Assembly (NCBI GenBank): GCA_020744425.1
Contig: JAGMUV010000030.1
Span: 681,465 to 745,464 of the forward strand
Length of the DNA stretch: 64,000 nt
Direction: 5' to 3'
DNA from: Dactylonectria macrodidyma
Taxonomy: Eukaryota; Ascomycota; Sordariomycetes; Hypocreales; Nectriaceae
Of the stretch, positions 35,101 to 45,786 are shown one piece after another; position 1 is the stretch's first letter, and every line of letters begins with the position of its first letter. The position numbers were made by a program, and so were the translations under genes. The notes beneath the pieces were generated by a model. That model searched no databases. It was not told where the DNA came from and saw only the letters and a program-made list of their open reading frames with translations.

Positions 35101-35879
35101 TCTTTCCAAGGCGCATTCTTCAGGAGAAGTCGATCCTGCTGTTTTGGTACGGGAACCGAGATGTCGAAAACCGTGTCAATCGCCCGATGATCAGAGCCGT
35201 GTTCCGTCCCGTGTATCGTGCATTTGACAGTCAAAGCTGTCAACTCCTCCGAAGCCAAGACCAAGTCGACCGTTGTTTCAAAGTCTCCGCCACTCCACGT
35301 CTTCGTCCCTCTGGGGAGCAAGCTAGTGAGACCGAGATCGTACATAAGGTCAATAATCTGGTCCGCTTCGCCCTGTCTCACTAAAGAAACATCGTCTCCT
35401 CCCCATAGCTGGTCGTGCCGGTTGAAGTCTCCGACAACCACCGCATCCACAACCCTGCCTGCATCTCTTCTCGTATCTGTGATCACCTGGCGTAAGATAT
35501 CGCAGGTGTCTCGTAGAGCCTGAGTGTCTCCTCCTGGTACATAAGCTGATACTACCAGGACCAGGCGCTCAGGGAGCCGTAAGACGGCTGCCGTCATGTC
35601 CGCTGACTCTATTGGTATCTGCTCCGCCTCCACATCCTTGTTCACCCACAACATGCTCCGGATCGCCCATCTGCTATCCCTCCAAATTGTGGGGACCATC
35701 TTGATCCATTTGGGATGTCCCATAGGGACTGTACGTAGTTTGCCGTCAACATTCCGTGCCTGTGGTTCTTGGATCGCAATAACTGCAACGTCTTGGAGTT
35801 GCTTGTCGTTCATTAGGCTTTCATGTACCATATCCTGTTTTCTTACATTCAGTTGCATTACCTGAAACATCCTACTCAT
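32121..35879 (-). CDS. LINE ORF2: endonuclease, reverse transcriptase, RNase H (1252 aa)
   Basis: The start ATG (35879) overlaps the ORF1 stop as ATGAGTAG, the arrangement used by many LINEs for reinitiation. The N-terminal quarter is an APE-type endonuclease: [20 protein letters not shown] and the catalytic [11 protein letters not shown]. The reverse transcriptase follows: [52 protein letters not shown] and the active site [10 protein letters not shown] RNase H-like region ([32 protein letters not shown]) has lost an expected Asp near MTSNKAAS, so its activity is doubtful. The end carries a Cys/His cluster (CDCG...[11 protein letters not shown]). It should nick target DNA and reverse-transcribe its own RNA. 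The frame is uninterrupted. Confidence 0.95.
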   Translation of the reverse strand: MSRMFQVMQLNVRKQDMVHESLMNDKQLQDVAVIAIQEPQARNVDGKLRTVPMGHPKWIKMVPTIWRDSRWAIRSMLWVNKDVEAEQIPIESADMTAAVLRLPERLVLVVSAYVPGGDTQALRDTCDILRQVITDTRRDAGRVVDAVVVGDFNRHDQLWGGDDVSLVRQGEADQIIDLMYDLGLTSLLPRGTKTWSGGDFETTVDLVLASEELTALTVKCTIHGTEHGSDHRAIDTVFDISVPVPKQQDRLLLKNAPWKDINARIASALEITPLEGTVQQKTDRLMSVVTEAVHSLTPKAKPSPYAKRWWTTDLTQLRQIYTYWRNRARAERRAGRIRTELEEMAKGAAKQYHSAIRQQKKKHWNEFLADNDNIWEAAKYLKSGDDTAFGKVPQLVRADGTTTTNHREQAEELLSTFFPPLPNDIGDEGTRPQRAPVLMPDITLEEVERQLFAAKSWKAPGEDGLPVVVWKQVWPAVKHWVMSIFRASLEEGTLPDQWRHAKIVPLKKPDKEDYTMARAWRPISLLATLGKVLESVVAERISHAVETYGLLPTNHFGARKRRSAEQALLLLQEQIYITWRRRLVVSLVSFDVKGAYNGVCKERLLQRMKARGIPQKLLRWVEAFCSNRTATIQINGESSEVRELPQAGLPQGSPLSPILYLFFNADLVQRRIDSNRGAIAFVDDFTAWVSGPTAHSNRKEIESIIKDALDWERRSGATFEASKTAIIHFTRKDYKSDSEPFTIKGQSVQPKHHVKILGVIMDAGLKYKEHIARAASKGLVAAMELKRLRGLSPATARQLFTATVAPVVDYASNVWMHRFIYRLMAPINRVQKAGAQAIVGTFNTVATSVAEAEAHIIPAQQRFWRRAIKMWTDIHTLPDTNPLRRLTSRIRAFRKSYRSPLYQVATTLRDVPMEQLEIIQPLTLAPWEERVEVITDEAAAREAEASWAIRIAVSSSARNDVVGVGGAVQISAAVRGGPELVTFSFTLGMRTEQNPYSGELAAMAYALRRTIPKLRHRSIALMTSNKAASLAVKQPRQQSGQEYIRCIYDSVKELRKDGNVLRIVWLPSSDENRLLKHAKEEARKATQQGATPEKQFPSMQSTTLSTTRSKVNTKWSLPEKVGKHSKRVDAALPGKHTKQLYDQLSWKEASVLAQLRTGIARLNAYLFHVKAVPSDWCDCGRARETVEHFLFRCRKWTAYRAEMLQCTSAQRSNVSFYLGGKSPSDDQKWVPNMNAVRATIRFALATGRLDAS

Positions 35880-37182
35880 GCCGGGTAGGATAGAGTTTCG
35901 GGCAGCTTCTGCTGAACGACTCGTGCGGTCCACCACAGGGCACACACTTGGGTACCTGCGTCTGGCACTCGCTATGGTGATGGCCTTCGGCGGCGCATCT
36001 CGCGCATACCCGATTCTTGCTGCACGAGAAGGCCTTGTGACCAAGCTCCTGGCAGTTGTAGCATTGTATCGGACCAGTTCTCCGCTCAAACGCGCTGGTG
36101 TATGCCGATTCACCAGCTGCAAGGAAGTAGTGTTCCTGCATGAGTCTCCTGGCATCGTTGCTTTTGGTAAGGTATACCACCATGGATCCATAAGCCTTTG
36201 TGCTGTCCTTTCGACTCAACCAAGCCATCTTGGCAATTTGGACTTCATTCTCTTGGCTCAAAGCGTCCATCGCTCCAGGAAGGACCTTGCCTTCCCGGTC
36301 GAGAACGGCAGCACGGTTGATGTTGTCAACTTTGACTGGGTACAGTTGGTCTCGGAGCACTCTCGCACCTGGAGCCTTCTTGGCTTCAATAATGGTTTTG
36401 ATCCTCTTCAGTTCTTCCTCGTTCCTACCAATCACCCTCAGGCGGTTGGTATTTCGCCCATCTCTGGTCACTGCAACACATCGCCAACTGGGCTGGTTGC
36501 TAGACGTTCGCATTTCCTGTTCAACGGTCCTGCGTAGCACTGCAGGCGTAGCATCTCCAATATGATCTTCGGGCACCCTAGATGTGTCTACCGTGCAGAA
36601 CACCGGTTCTGGAGTTGCCAAACGGGCCGAAGATGGAGATTGGGTGGGAGTACTGATAGGTGTTATTCTGGCCACGTCTGCATATGTCCGACCCGGCGGT
36701 CGTGGTGCCTGAGCCTTGTTCAGTGCATCCAGCTGTAGTCGGGTCTGCTCCAGCTCGCCGCAAACCTGGGTAAGCTGCTCTCGGACTTGTGATAATTCTT
36801 GTGCCATCTGGGCCGTGGTTCTGGTGACTTCCTCAGCCATGCGGTCGCTAAGTTTGGTAAACTCGAGCTGAAACTCTGCCTTCATTGTTTCCATCCTCAT
36901 ATTGAAATCTTGTTCCAGGACTCGCTTCAGGCCCTGGATAGCCTCAGTCATGTTGCCAGCTGCCTTAGGCGTGGCTCTTTTCTTAGTTCGCGTGTGACTC
37001 AGAGCTCCCTCGCTGCTCTCCTCCTCCTGCCATTCCATATCGCCTTTTTGCTGCTCGCATTCCAATGCCCTCGTCGTTCTGGTCCTTTTTCGCAGGGGAC
37101 GATGATATCCCCCGCCCGGAACATCGGGTTCGCCTTCCATGACGACAATGACGTCTGATGCGGGGTTCACAACACCAGACAT
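35872..37182 (-). CDS. LINE ORF1: gag-like nucleic-acid chaperone with zinc knuckles (436 aa)
   Basis: Starts at ATG 37182. The N-terminal half contains a basic patch ([10 protein letters not shown]), then a heptad-rich coiled coil (about residues 90-160, with [20 protein letters not shown]). The middle resembles an RNA-binding region ([17 protein letters not shown]). The C-terminus has three consecutive zinc-knuckle-like clusters: [28 protein letters not shown] and [15 protein letters not shown]. Such proteins bind element RNA and assemble the transposition particle. Its stop overlaps the ORF2 start by 8 bases, suggesting coupled translation. Confidence 0.93.
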   Translation of the reverse strand: MSGVVNPASDVIVVMEGEPDVPGGGYHRPLRKRTRTTRALECEQQKGDMEWQEEESSEGALSHTRTKKRATPKAAGNMTEAIQGLKRVLEQDFNMRMETMKAEFQLEFTKLSDRMAEEVTRTTAQMAQELSQVREQLTQVCGELEQTRLQLDALNKAQAPRPPGRTYADVARITPISTPTQSPSSARLATPEPVFCTVDTSRVPEDHIGDATPAVLRRTVEQEMRTSSNQPSWRCVAVTRDGRNTNRLRVIGRNEEELKRIKTIIEAKKAPGARVLRDQLYPVKVDNINRAAVLDREGKVLPGAMDALSQENEVQIAKMAWLSRKDSTKAYGSMVVYLTKSNDARRLMQEHYFLAAGESAYTSAFERRTGPIQCYNCQELGHKAFSCSKNRVCARCAAEGHHHSECQTQVPKCVPCGGPHESFSRSCPKLYPTRHE

Positions 37183-37690
37183 TCGCCAAAGGCCTGAATC
37201 TCCGCCAAGCGGCCACCGGGTATTTCAAAAGTTATAAAGAAGATAAATAATGAGATTTCAAGGGATCGAGATCCTTTTCCGGCGAGTTATACAGTCGACT
37301 GTATATCGCCCTGACTGTATATACAGTCCGTGTCTCTTGTTCTGTTCTTCTCTTCCTCCGTACAGTAATGTTCATTATTGCCTTCCTCTTTCACTTACAC
37401 TCTTTGAGAGTGTCATCGGACCCACATAGTATGAATAATAAGTTCTGAACATAGTGAACCTTAAAAGCGACTTGTGTGACCTACGGAATAAAATTTTACT
37501 GATACTCGGAATAAAGCCTAGGGATTAAGGCAATAATGTGAATTCTAGGTGCCATATACCTTACAGTGTGGACGGCACTGTCTTGACCCATTATGTAAGC
37601 TGTGGCGCTGCTATATACCTTGCAGTACCTTAGAGGACTTATTCTAAAGGCCATTTTTGGATCTTTGATTACTCTACAGGCAAAATTGCT

Positions 37691-37701
37691 TAGTAAAGTC
37701 A
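37691..37701. repeat. LINE target-site duplication (right copy)
   Basis: TAGTAAAGTCA, matching 31760-31770 exactly; it marks the 5' edge of the LINE. Confidence 0.8.
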
Positions 37702-38092
37702 GCCACTTCTGACCCCTCTAATAAAATTATGTATTCCTAGGTACCCCTAAGTACCGCTGGTCTGTGCGTCTTGCTTAAAAAAAAGGGAAGAGAGATCCGG
37801 AGAGGAAAGCGATAGTGAATGTGACAGTGCTGGACCCAGGGTGGGGTCGATATGTAACTAGGACGCACGGGGCAGGCCACAGGGACTATCAACGCGTCTA
37901 CGCGTCTACGCGCCTGCCCGCTTTCTCTCTTTCCTCTTCATCGTAGTATTCTCGCAATACAGTGGCATTACCTCTTGAGTTGATCTCATCTGGCCCGTGA
38001 CAGTGAACATGACTGTAATGAACATTACTGTACATTATTCAGAATCATAAATTCACTCTACTACGTAGTATATAAAATTAAGACACCTTGCA
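37702..38092. other. Former 3' flank of the LysM-type gene
   Basis: About 390 bases to the right of the LINE; before insertion this was the sequence immediately after the LysM-type stop codon. It contains GCGTCTACGC repeats near 37893-37915 and CAGTGAACATGAC/CAGTAAT-type stretches. No gene seen. Confidence 0.5.
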
Positions 38093-38545
38093 GTTTTGAC
38101 TAAGAGCAAAGGATCTGCTTCCGAACAAGACCCGTCCCCGACTCAAGCCAGGATTCATTGACTAAAGCCAAGGATCCGTTTAACTTTTGACCAAGAGCAA
38201 GAATCCGTTTTTGGGCAAGGACATCTTTTTGACTAGGAGCAAAGGATCTACTTTGGAACAACAGCCTCTTTTTGACTAAGTGCAGGGGTCATTTTTGATG
38301 AAGAATTCGAATCTGTTTGAGTAAGGGCAGGGATTCGTTTTGAGTAAGGGCAAGGATTCATTTTGAGTAAAGGCAGGGATTCATTTTGACTAAAAGCAGG
38401 GATCCGTGCCTCCTTTGAGTAAGAGCCTTTTTTTGACGAGAATTTTCAACCAAGAGCAAGGATCCGTGTTTGAAACTGTTCTTGACAAAGGAGCGGGGTT
38501 CTTGAGGTCAAGACCAGGAATGGATGTCTTTTTGAGTGACAGCTG
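38093..38545. repeat. Degenerate minisatellite (TTTTGACTAAGAGCAAGGATCCG)
   Basis: About 12 diverged copies of a 22-30-base unit: TTTTGACTAAGAGCAAAGGAT, TTTTGAGTAAGGGCAGGGATT, TTTTGACTAAAAGCAGGGAT. Unit length drifts more than in the 29.4 kb array, but the core is its reverse complement. The 60-codon frame inside (38406-38588) is an artefact. Confidence 0.75.
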
Positions 38546-39046
38546 GACAAGCGCAAGAAGTGGACCAGTCCAAAATCCGCTTCAATAGCTACAATTTCGT
38601 ATCTTGATATGTGTCTTCTAGCCAACTGAAGGGCGAAAGTCTGTCCAGATGTGGAAGACCGATATCGCTGGTGGCCTTACATTTTAGGCGTAGGTTGTGA
38701 CTCAAAGCAATAGTGGATTGTGTTCAGTAAGACACGTTTTAAACGGCACCTTCTTTAGGCAGGCGGTGAGATAAAATCTTATTAAGCCAAGAAACTGATC
38801 TGTATTAGGCAAGCGGTGAGACTGACAGGAAACAGTTTTCTTTTTTTGGCGTCTCGAGCTTTACTCGGACCAGATTGGCCAATCCAATATAAACATTCAT
38901 CACAATCAGATTCAACTCTTGTACTTAAACTTCTAATAGGCCAGTTCAGTTTTCCGGCGTCCGCCTGTCTATGTCAAAAACGTCTATAAATGCAGCACTC
39001 TTCCACCTGTCCGTCTTCGTCAAGACAGTACCTATATGCTTAGACC
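38546..39046. other. Upstream region of the MADS-like gene
   Basis: About 500 bases. AGGCAAGCGGTGAGA-type sequence is repeated at about 38758 and 38807 (spacing near 50). No gene. Confidence 0.35.
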
Positions 39047-39499
39047 ATGGCTACCCTTCCTTCCCTTCCTTCTTCAACCCAGAAACGTGACAGAACCAAT
39101 GAAAACTTCTCCAGGGCCACTCAACGTCTTATGCGTAGATGTAACCAGTTGAGTGATCGCTATAACGCGGATGTCTACATCGTAGTCCGGCGAAACCATC
39201 GACATTATGACTATAACTCTACTAATGACCCGTTGTTTCCCACTCCTCTCATTGACATTGTGAGGAAGCCCATTCCAGGCACTTACTGTTCGCTAACTCT
39301 GTATTAGGAGCAAGCCTATCCGTTGGCTATTAGGAGAACGCCAGCGAGCTTCAAGCAGTCCAGGGCTATCACACCCCTATCACCTACGTCCAGTCCAATG
39401 ACTAGCCAGCGAGACTCAGAGGAGGATGAAGATGACAAGCAAGATGAGAGAATGGAGAATAAAAGAACAAGAGGAGACATCACCAAGGAAGACCGCTGA
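39047..39499 (+). CDS. Small MADS/SRF-like protein (134 aa, 2 exons)
   Basis: Exon 1 is 39047-39259, intron 39260-39307 (GTGAGG, branch GCTAAC, TATTAG), exon 2 39308-39499. Splicing is in phase and removes an early TAG. Residues 14-65 resemble a reduced SRF-type MADS domain: RTNENFSRATQRLMRRCNQL, then LSDRYNADVYIVVRRNHRHY and YNSTNDPLFPTPLIDI, the same outline as the short MADS-like proteins seen in other filamentous fungi. The C-terminal half is disordered and acidic (DSEEDEDDKQDE), then basic. It may bind DNA weakly or act as a partner; the canonical N-terminal basic helix is poorly conserved. Confidence 0.65.
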
Positions 39500-39655
39500 A
39501 ATAAGAGGCAGGAATAGCTCGTAAGTCTAGTTCCTCTAGTCAGTAAAACGCTTTGAATCTATTATATTTTGCTCTCTATGATAGTATCCAAAATGCCGGG
39601 GCGCCTGCACAGCCCTGTTGCAAAAGCTTTAGACTATTCTAAATCGAGGGTACTC

Positions 39656-42083
39656 TTAGGATACCGTACCATGAACCCTCATGGCATGGTTCTGTACATG
39701 CATCTTATGCCGTAGGTCTAGGTCACAAACCTCACACCGAGAGGGAGTATTATCAGGCAGCTGATTAAGGTGCCTTCGGCGGAAGTGCTTCGACAGGTCA
39801 CCGGAAGTGTAAAACTCATGGGTGAGCTCGCTCACACGGGGGTCGTTTGGTTCAAGAGACAGTGCAGCACCAATGCACAGAAAACATCTCCTCGGCCTCT
39901 CCTTCTCGTTTTTGACGAATAAAGAGAGCCTGGCGATACCCACAGGGCTATCTTCCGATGGGCCACCATGAGAATTGGAGAGCGGCACCTTCGCTGCCGA
40001 GACGTTGGCTCGACGTGCGGTACGGCCTTCTACCACGCTGCAGTAAGCGACGATGGCGTCGATGAGGTTGTCCCTGCGTCTATAATATCCTTCGAGAGTG
40101 TTATCGACTGGGCCGGTCAGCGCTTCGACTAGGCGCTTCTGTGCTGGGCGCTGTGGGGGACAGGTTGTATCTACGGCCATGGGTTTGGAGAACCCGCGGC
40201 CCTGGAGTTGGGATTGGATATCATCCACAGCCTGCTCATCCGTCCAGGCGTCTTTGATTCGTTGTAGTAACTCCCTCTTGAGCCTCTGCTTCTCGTTCCT
40301 TAGCGTTCGAACGGCGTCCTGGCGTTTCTTCGATCCAGGTGGCAGTCGTCGGACCTGTTCCATTAGCTTCCTGATGCGAGGGTATGTGTTGACAGATGCA
40401 GCTTGCTCTGCCGTCAAATCGGTCGGCCGCCGCTTGCTGTTGGCATGACCGATGCTACAAGCCTGCTTCAGCAGCGCCTGTTGCGGTCTCTGGCCCCGGA
40501 TGATCGCCCAGGTATCTAGGCGTAGTTGGCGTCCAAGATAATGCTTCTGGAACGGAACTGAACTGTCGTGGTCGAGCGCTAAGTTGCGGATAGCATCGCT
40601 AGCATAGGCTGCAGAGGGGTCAGCTTGGGTAGCAGTCAACAGTAAATAGTGAAACTTACGGCTTCCGTCGAGCTCGTTGCCAGCGTTGTAGCGCAGGCTA
40701 TAGCAGATGGTAGTATACAGTCGGCCTAATATTTCTCCAATTCTCTTAATCCATGCCGCCATCATGCCATACGTGATGGGTTCCGTCAGTGACATCTTGA
40801 AGCCGGTAGCGGTTTTGACGGCACGGCGGAACAAGGGTACGTCATCCAAGTCATCTCGGAGTGGCAAACGCAACTCCCGCTCGTCAGGGTGGATGTCCAA
40901 GTTGTCCAGCTGCGCAGCTGAGACGAGGTTAGATGCCCGAAAGGCACGATGCCGGAACAAGATGCCCAAGAGGAAGGCATGGGGGCTAAGAAGCAAGGTT
41001 GGATCGAACATTGTCTCGGGGACGGTAAATGTCTTGCTGTTACAGGTCAGCATCCTCCCTATCAAAGTAAACCAGTTCGTCAGATGGATATCACCTACGC
41101 GTCCTTGGTACCGAGGTACGTCTTGGTAAACTCCGGCGTGAACTGGATAAGAAGTTTGTGGGGTCCTCCTTCAGGGTCTTTTGCCAATACAACTCGAATG
41201 TCGCTAAACCGGAGCCGCAAGATGGCCAGGGGACGAGCACCGGCGGGAGCAAGCAGGAGAAGGAACAAAACCGCAAGAATCCGGAGCTCGCCGAGATCAA
41301 ACGACTTTCTCGTCGTGCTCACCGTTGTTTCAATTTGCTCCTTGAGGTCATCGATCGTCATGCAGCGGTTCTCCCTCTTCTTTGTGCTCAAGTCATGATC
41401 CTTTGCCAGCTTCCGAAGGACCTGAGGTCGTTAGAAAAGAAGAATGGGCTGCAGTGGGCTCGGAGACATACCCTATGCATCTGACGATTCATTTTTGGGT
41501 CGAGCTTTGCACTTACGGCCCTCTCGTATACAAGTCGGAAGACCTTCCAGGTTGTGCCCAGTGCGCTGCTTGTTTTGATTCCCTTCATCTTCCTATCATC
41601 CTTGCCAGCCTTCAGGTCTAGACGCCATGTGAAGAAGCTTGCGAGTATACCGATGGAAATGGATTGGAGGCACTCATGGGGATTGCCAAATTTGTTCTTG
41701 TTGCAAAAGCTAGAGTTGTGTACAGTATCATTAGCGAGAGCCAAGGTAGATGGATTTCTGGGACATTACAGCTGCCAGTGTTCCTCAACCGCGTTGAGGA
41801 GTTTCTCAGTCCCAGGACTGTAGTCTTGACCGTCAAGAGCACCCTCATTGATCTCTGCCGCTATCCGATGGTAATACTCTGGCGGGTGGACGTTGTCAAG
41901 GAGCTGAGTAAGATCATCGACGTCAACACAGTTGTCAACATCATCGAAGGGGTTGATCTCGGTGATATCGGTCTCTGCGTCTGACACTTCATCTTCGTTC
42001 ACGTCAAAGACTTTGTCATCCTCGGGCGAGAACGATGCGTCTGAATCGTCTGCATCGTCATATAAACGCTGGTGGCGCCGCAT
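39656..42083 (-). CDS. DUF3435 tyrosine recombinase (Starship captain-like), 734 aa, 5 exons
   Basis: Exons: 42083-41770, 41709-41472, 41421-41099, 41036-40660 and 40608-39656; introns 60, 50, 62 and 51 bases, all in phase, several with GTATGT/GTAAGT donors and CTAAT/CTGAC branches. Two are multiples of three, so unspliced translation would read through except for stops. The N-terminus is acidic. The core matches DUF3435: MNRQMHRVLRKLAK, AGARPLAILRLRFSDIRVVL, DPEGGPHKLLIQFTPEFTK, SPHAFLLGILFRHRAFRA. Catalytic candidates: Arg about 247 (ARP), Arg about 407 (YSLRYNAG), His about 431 (LDHDSS) and His-Tyr about 440-441 (QKHYLG). The C-terminus has two C2H2-like fingers (CFLC...; CEVCDLDLRHKMH). 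Captains excise and integrate giant Starship elements from the 5' edge; this gene points leftward. It appears intact. Confidence 0.9.
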
Positions 42084-42485
42084 GTTAAGGAGGGTTCGAA
42101 GGCGTAGACAAGAGGATCTTGGATCGTGGAGACGATGCGAGTGGCGGCTGAGTGAAGCCGATGCTGCCTCCGTTTCTTAGAGAAAAGAAAGAGAGGGAAG
42201 GGAGGTGAGCACACTGCCCTTCGCGGGAGCGGGCTACTCTTAATAGTCGAGGGAGTCATTTCTGGCTCTGTTGCTGGCGGTAATATATTCTGGACCAGAG
42301 GCCCAATTCAGGGCACTAGCTCGGTGGATCAAAATTATTTTGGGTGGTACATTGGGGGTACACTACCAGCAACACCAATCTGGATCGAGCCCGGGTGGAC
42401 CTTTAAAGCGGCGACGAATTGCTGGCAAAATCGCCGCCATGTGTGGAGGCAGAACCTGCCAGATTTGGCGGCCAATACGCCGTCC
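42084..42485. promoter_or_regulatory. Captain upstream region with GCCAGCAA/GGCGG motifs
   Basis: In Starships the element's 5' end lies just upstream of the captain, so an edge should be within or near this 400-base region. On the minus strand, GCCAGCAA occurs at about 42262-42275 (CCGCCAGCAACAG) and 42415-42428 (TTGCCAGCAATTC), and related CGCCAAATCTGGC/GGCGGCGATTTTGCC strings surround them. These could be recombinase-binding repeats. No terminal direct repeat was identified. The sequence ends abruptly at the AT-rich block. Confidence 0.4.
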
Positions 42486-44592
42486 CATTTTTAAAGGTAG
42501 TATAAAAGAAGATAGTATAATATTAGTAAGAAACTAAGCATTATTAAAAAATAGTTAATAAACTAGAATAGATAGAGGTAAAGCTCCAGTTATAATTATA
42601 TAGTAGATATATATAATACTAAATTATTAAAGATAGGAATATAAAGAGTCTAATATATATATAAGAAGCAATAGCCAGCCTAAGCTAGAGAGAGAGTACT
42701 ATATAGTGTATAATTACTAAGTATATAAACACATTTAGTAAAGACAATACTAAGCGGCTCTAAAAAAGCGATATTAAAGAGGGGTTAGATTATAACTCAT
42801 TATAAGTAAAGCGGCTTTAATAAGTATAGTACTTTAAGTTATAGAATAAGCTTAATATATTTAAGGCTGCTAAGTAAGTTAAGGTAAAGGAAGTAATTAG
42901 GCAGTAGTAGTAAAGGAAGCAGTAGTAATAGTAGTAGTAAGATGAGGCAGCTGCCTAAGAGCAATAGCTATTAGTATAGCTCAGTAAGAGCTTTAACTAA
43001 GAGGTTAAGTATTATAGCTAGTAGCTTAATAGTATACTAATAGAAATGCTATAGTAACTTGTAAGTATTTTAGCTATTAACCTATAAGGGGTGCTGTTTA
43101 AAGTTAAGAGCAAGCAGTTATTAATAGCTAAGTATTATAGTATTAGATAGCGCTATTTAGGCTTCTGCTTATAGGCATACTAGCTTAAGCGTGATAAGGC
43201 TTTTAAGCAGTAAGTAATTCACTTTATAAATAAGTAATAGAGCTTACTATAGAATATAATATATGAACTTAGTAGTAGAAAGGCAGTACTAAATAGTTAT
43301 AATAGTAGGATTAGTAGTAGTATATAGTAGTATTATATTAGTAAGAAGTCTAGAGGTTATAATAAAGATAAAGATAAAGATAAAAATAAAGATAAAGATA
43401 AAAGTAAAGATAAAGATAAAAGTAAAGATAAAGAAAGTAATAGTAGTAATAATAAGGATAAAGATAAGGATAAGGATAGTAATAATATTATTAAAGCAGC
43501 CTATATGAATTATAATTATAGCTAATAACTGTAATTCTCTAAGGCTATTATTAATAAAGCTATACTAAATCAGGCTATATACTTATTCATAGTAGCTTCT
43601 ATTAAGTAATAAGTTAAAGGCAATATATATATAAGCCTATTATTATACTTTTATATTACTATAAGCATATAGTAATAGCTGCTTAATTATAATAAACCGT
43701 ATTTATATATAAAGATATTTACTATAATACTATAGTAAGCTTAGTTCTTCTTTATTAAGTCTGCATTTAAGAGCAAGCTATAAGAAATAAAAGAGGTTAA
43801 TATTAATACTATACTTATATTTTAGAAAGAGCATATTATATAGATATATATTAGTATGCATATAGTAATAAGTACTATTATTAGCTGGATAGTATATAGA
43901 AAGGGATAGTAGCTTAAAATAGGCAGCCAGCTATTTATTTAGTAAACTAATAATAGTAAGGCATTATTTTAAAGTAGTAAGTGCATTAAGATTAAAAAGT
44001 TTACTAAAGTAGTATATAATATAATTACTAAGGCTAAGGGCTTATTAAATAAGATAATAAGAAGGGCATAGGCTAAGGTAATTAATAAGGAGCTATAGTC
44101 TAATATAACCTATATTAAAGATAACTTACTCTAGCTTAAGGCAGGCTAGTTATTTATAATAAATATTAAGAATGAATAGCTTAAGCCTAGGCCTAGTAAG
44201 GTAGTACAGCTAATAGAGAAGTTAATATAAGATATAGCTTAAAGCTAGTAAAAACGGCTAGCAGTCTAGTATTAACTATAGTAATTATATTAATTTTATA
44301 AAGTACTTATTATACTTACTTATATCTAGAGAGAGCAGTCTAGAAAAAGGCTAGAAGTAATAATACTATAGTACTATAACTTATAGCAGCTTATATATAA
44401 TATATTTATACTTAATAGGCAAGTGATAGTTATTATAGACTGTAATAAGATGAAGGCAATTTATAATAATAACTAGAAAGTAATGCAATTCTTACCTAAC
44501 TATATTAACTATATAGTAATTATATATATTATATAGCTAATACTAGCTAAGTGTATACTCTAGTATAAGGTTAAGCTTATAAAGCTATATAT
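42486..44592. mobile_element. AT-rich, ORF-less block: probable RIP-degraded repeat element
   Basis: About 2.1 kb composed largely of TA, AG and AA dinucleotides, with no frame over 60 codons on either strand. Composition changes within about 20 bases at each end (about 42486 and 44592). Simple GATAAA-type runs occur at 43360-43480. This is the expected look of a repeat saturated with C-to-T changes by RIP; the original element cannot be identified. Purine/pyrimidine order hints at a coding past (charged-residue-like AAG/GAG strings near 42890-42960), but that is speculation. Confidence 0.6.
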
Positions 44593-45786
44593 CAGAGGTG
44601 GATTTCGGGTTCGGGTTGAGGGGGCTGTCACTGTGGGACTTAGTGAAATTTTGCTGCAGTTCAAATTGGAAGAAGAATTCCACAGCAAATCAACAACGCC
44701 GATGCATAAGATAAGATATATATCAATCAATAGCTCCAATCATAGTAAAGACTGTAGAGAAGAGTATACCATTTTATATCCTGACTTGCATGCTTTACCC
44801 TCGATCTAAGAGGTAAATCGGCATGAAATGATAACAATCAGGTGAGAGGTCACGAGGTGGCTGCTTAGGTATGGTGCATATCCTTGCTAGGTGGCTGGAG
44901 GAATGGACCAATGTTATGAATTATAAACGAAAGGTACCCTGTCGAGGCGTTCTCATAGACCAATCCAATCCATTTTAGAGGAAAACTACCCTGCTCGTCT
45001 CCTCATGGGCTAATAGCATGCATTTTATATGAAATAGCCCCTGTCGTTGTCCATCTCCCCTTCAGACTGCGATGATGCGGTTGCAGCGGATGAACAGCTT
45101 CATCTCTTGCAGCCCAGTCATAGAAACATCACTTAGAATTAAATAGCTCTACAGCAGACTTCCATCTTTCCTTCCAAACTCAGGGCTTGGCGGAGTTTTA
45201 TCTAGAATGACTAGTGTAGAGCAGCTATATAAGACAGCAAATAACAATCTGCCTTCTTAGATCTTATTCTTCAAACTGTCTGTTTTATTCCTATTTACTC
45301 TGAAGCTATCGTAATGGTGAATGCGCAGAGCCCTCTAACAATAGGCGCCGCAATAAGCATTAATCCGGCATTATAATAGCCCCAGCTTAGTGCAACGCCC
45401 ATCAGTGTTTCTGTAACCGCCACATACTCATCCCCTTGCTATAAAACCTGGTTATCTGGCTTAATAATACCAGACCTTTAAATGCTATTGCTGGAATTTC
45501 AGAGGATTTCCTGACCCTCCAATCAGAGTTATTACATATTTCCGCCACAAACATTTGCTATCAAGCCATACTACGTAAAAGGGGAAAAAAGCAAAAGAAG
45601 CTGGCAACGGTCTGTAAGCATTGGAATACAACAGTATAAACAAACAAATAGAAAGATAAATAAACAATAAGATATAAACAGATATAAGAAGAAAGGAAGG
45701 GGGACATATATTACAACCCGTTTGCATATATGAAACAGTGAGAAAGAATTACTTGTATTTATTATCTTCATCAACAACCCTCTGTC
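44593..45786. other. Spacer of ordinary composition
   Basis: About 1.2 kb between the AT-rich block and the two-ORF locus. On the minus strand (about 45442-45295) a stop-free stretch encodes a membrane-helix-like segment (GVALSWGYYNAGLMLIAAP) with no ATG-started gene around it, perhaps a decayed exon. The last 100 bases are pyrimidine-rich and likely the leader of the following gene. Confidence 0.35.

Larger units (their letters stand above)
31771..37690 (-). mobile_element. Full-length Tad-like LINE retrotransposon
   Basis: About 5.9 kb on the minus strand. 5' end to 3' end: roughly 500-base leader, gag-like ORF1 (37182-35872), ORF2 (35879-32121), about 350-base 3' UTR and a (TTGA)n tail at about 31775-31798 on the minus strand. 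It is flanked by the 11-bp duplication TAGTAAAGTCA (31760-31770 and 37691-37701), a length typical of target-primed reverse transcription. Both ORFs are open, so insertion is fairly recent or the copy has escaped RIP. A truncated relative lies at 11772-12146. Confidence 0.9.

Noticed and set aside
34530..35384. 284-codon plus-strand frame inside the LINE
   Set aside because: Antisense shadow of the reverse transcriptase/endonuclease ORF2; no own motifs.
42890..42970. Reading the AT-rich block as a pogo-type transposase remnant
   Set aside because: Only a loose resemblance of charged codon strings; no conserved motif survives.
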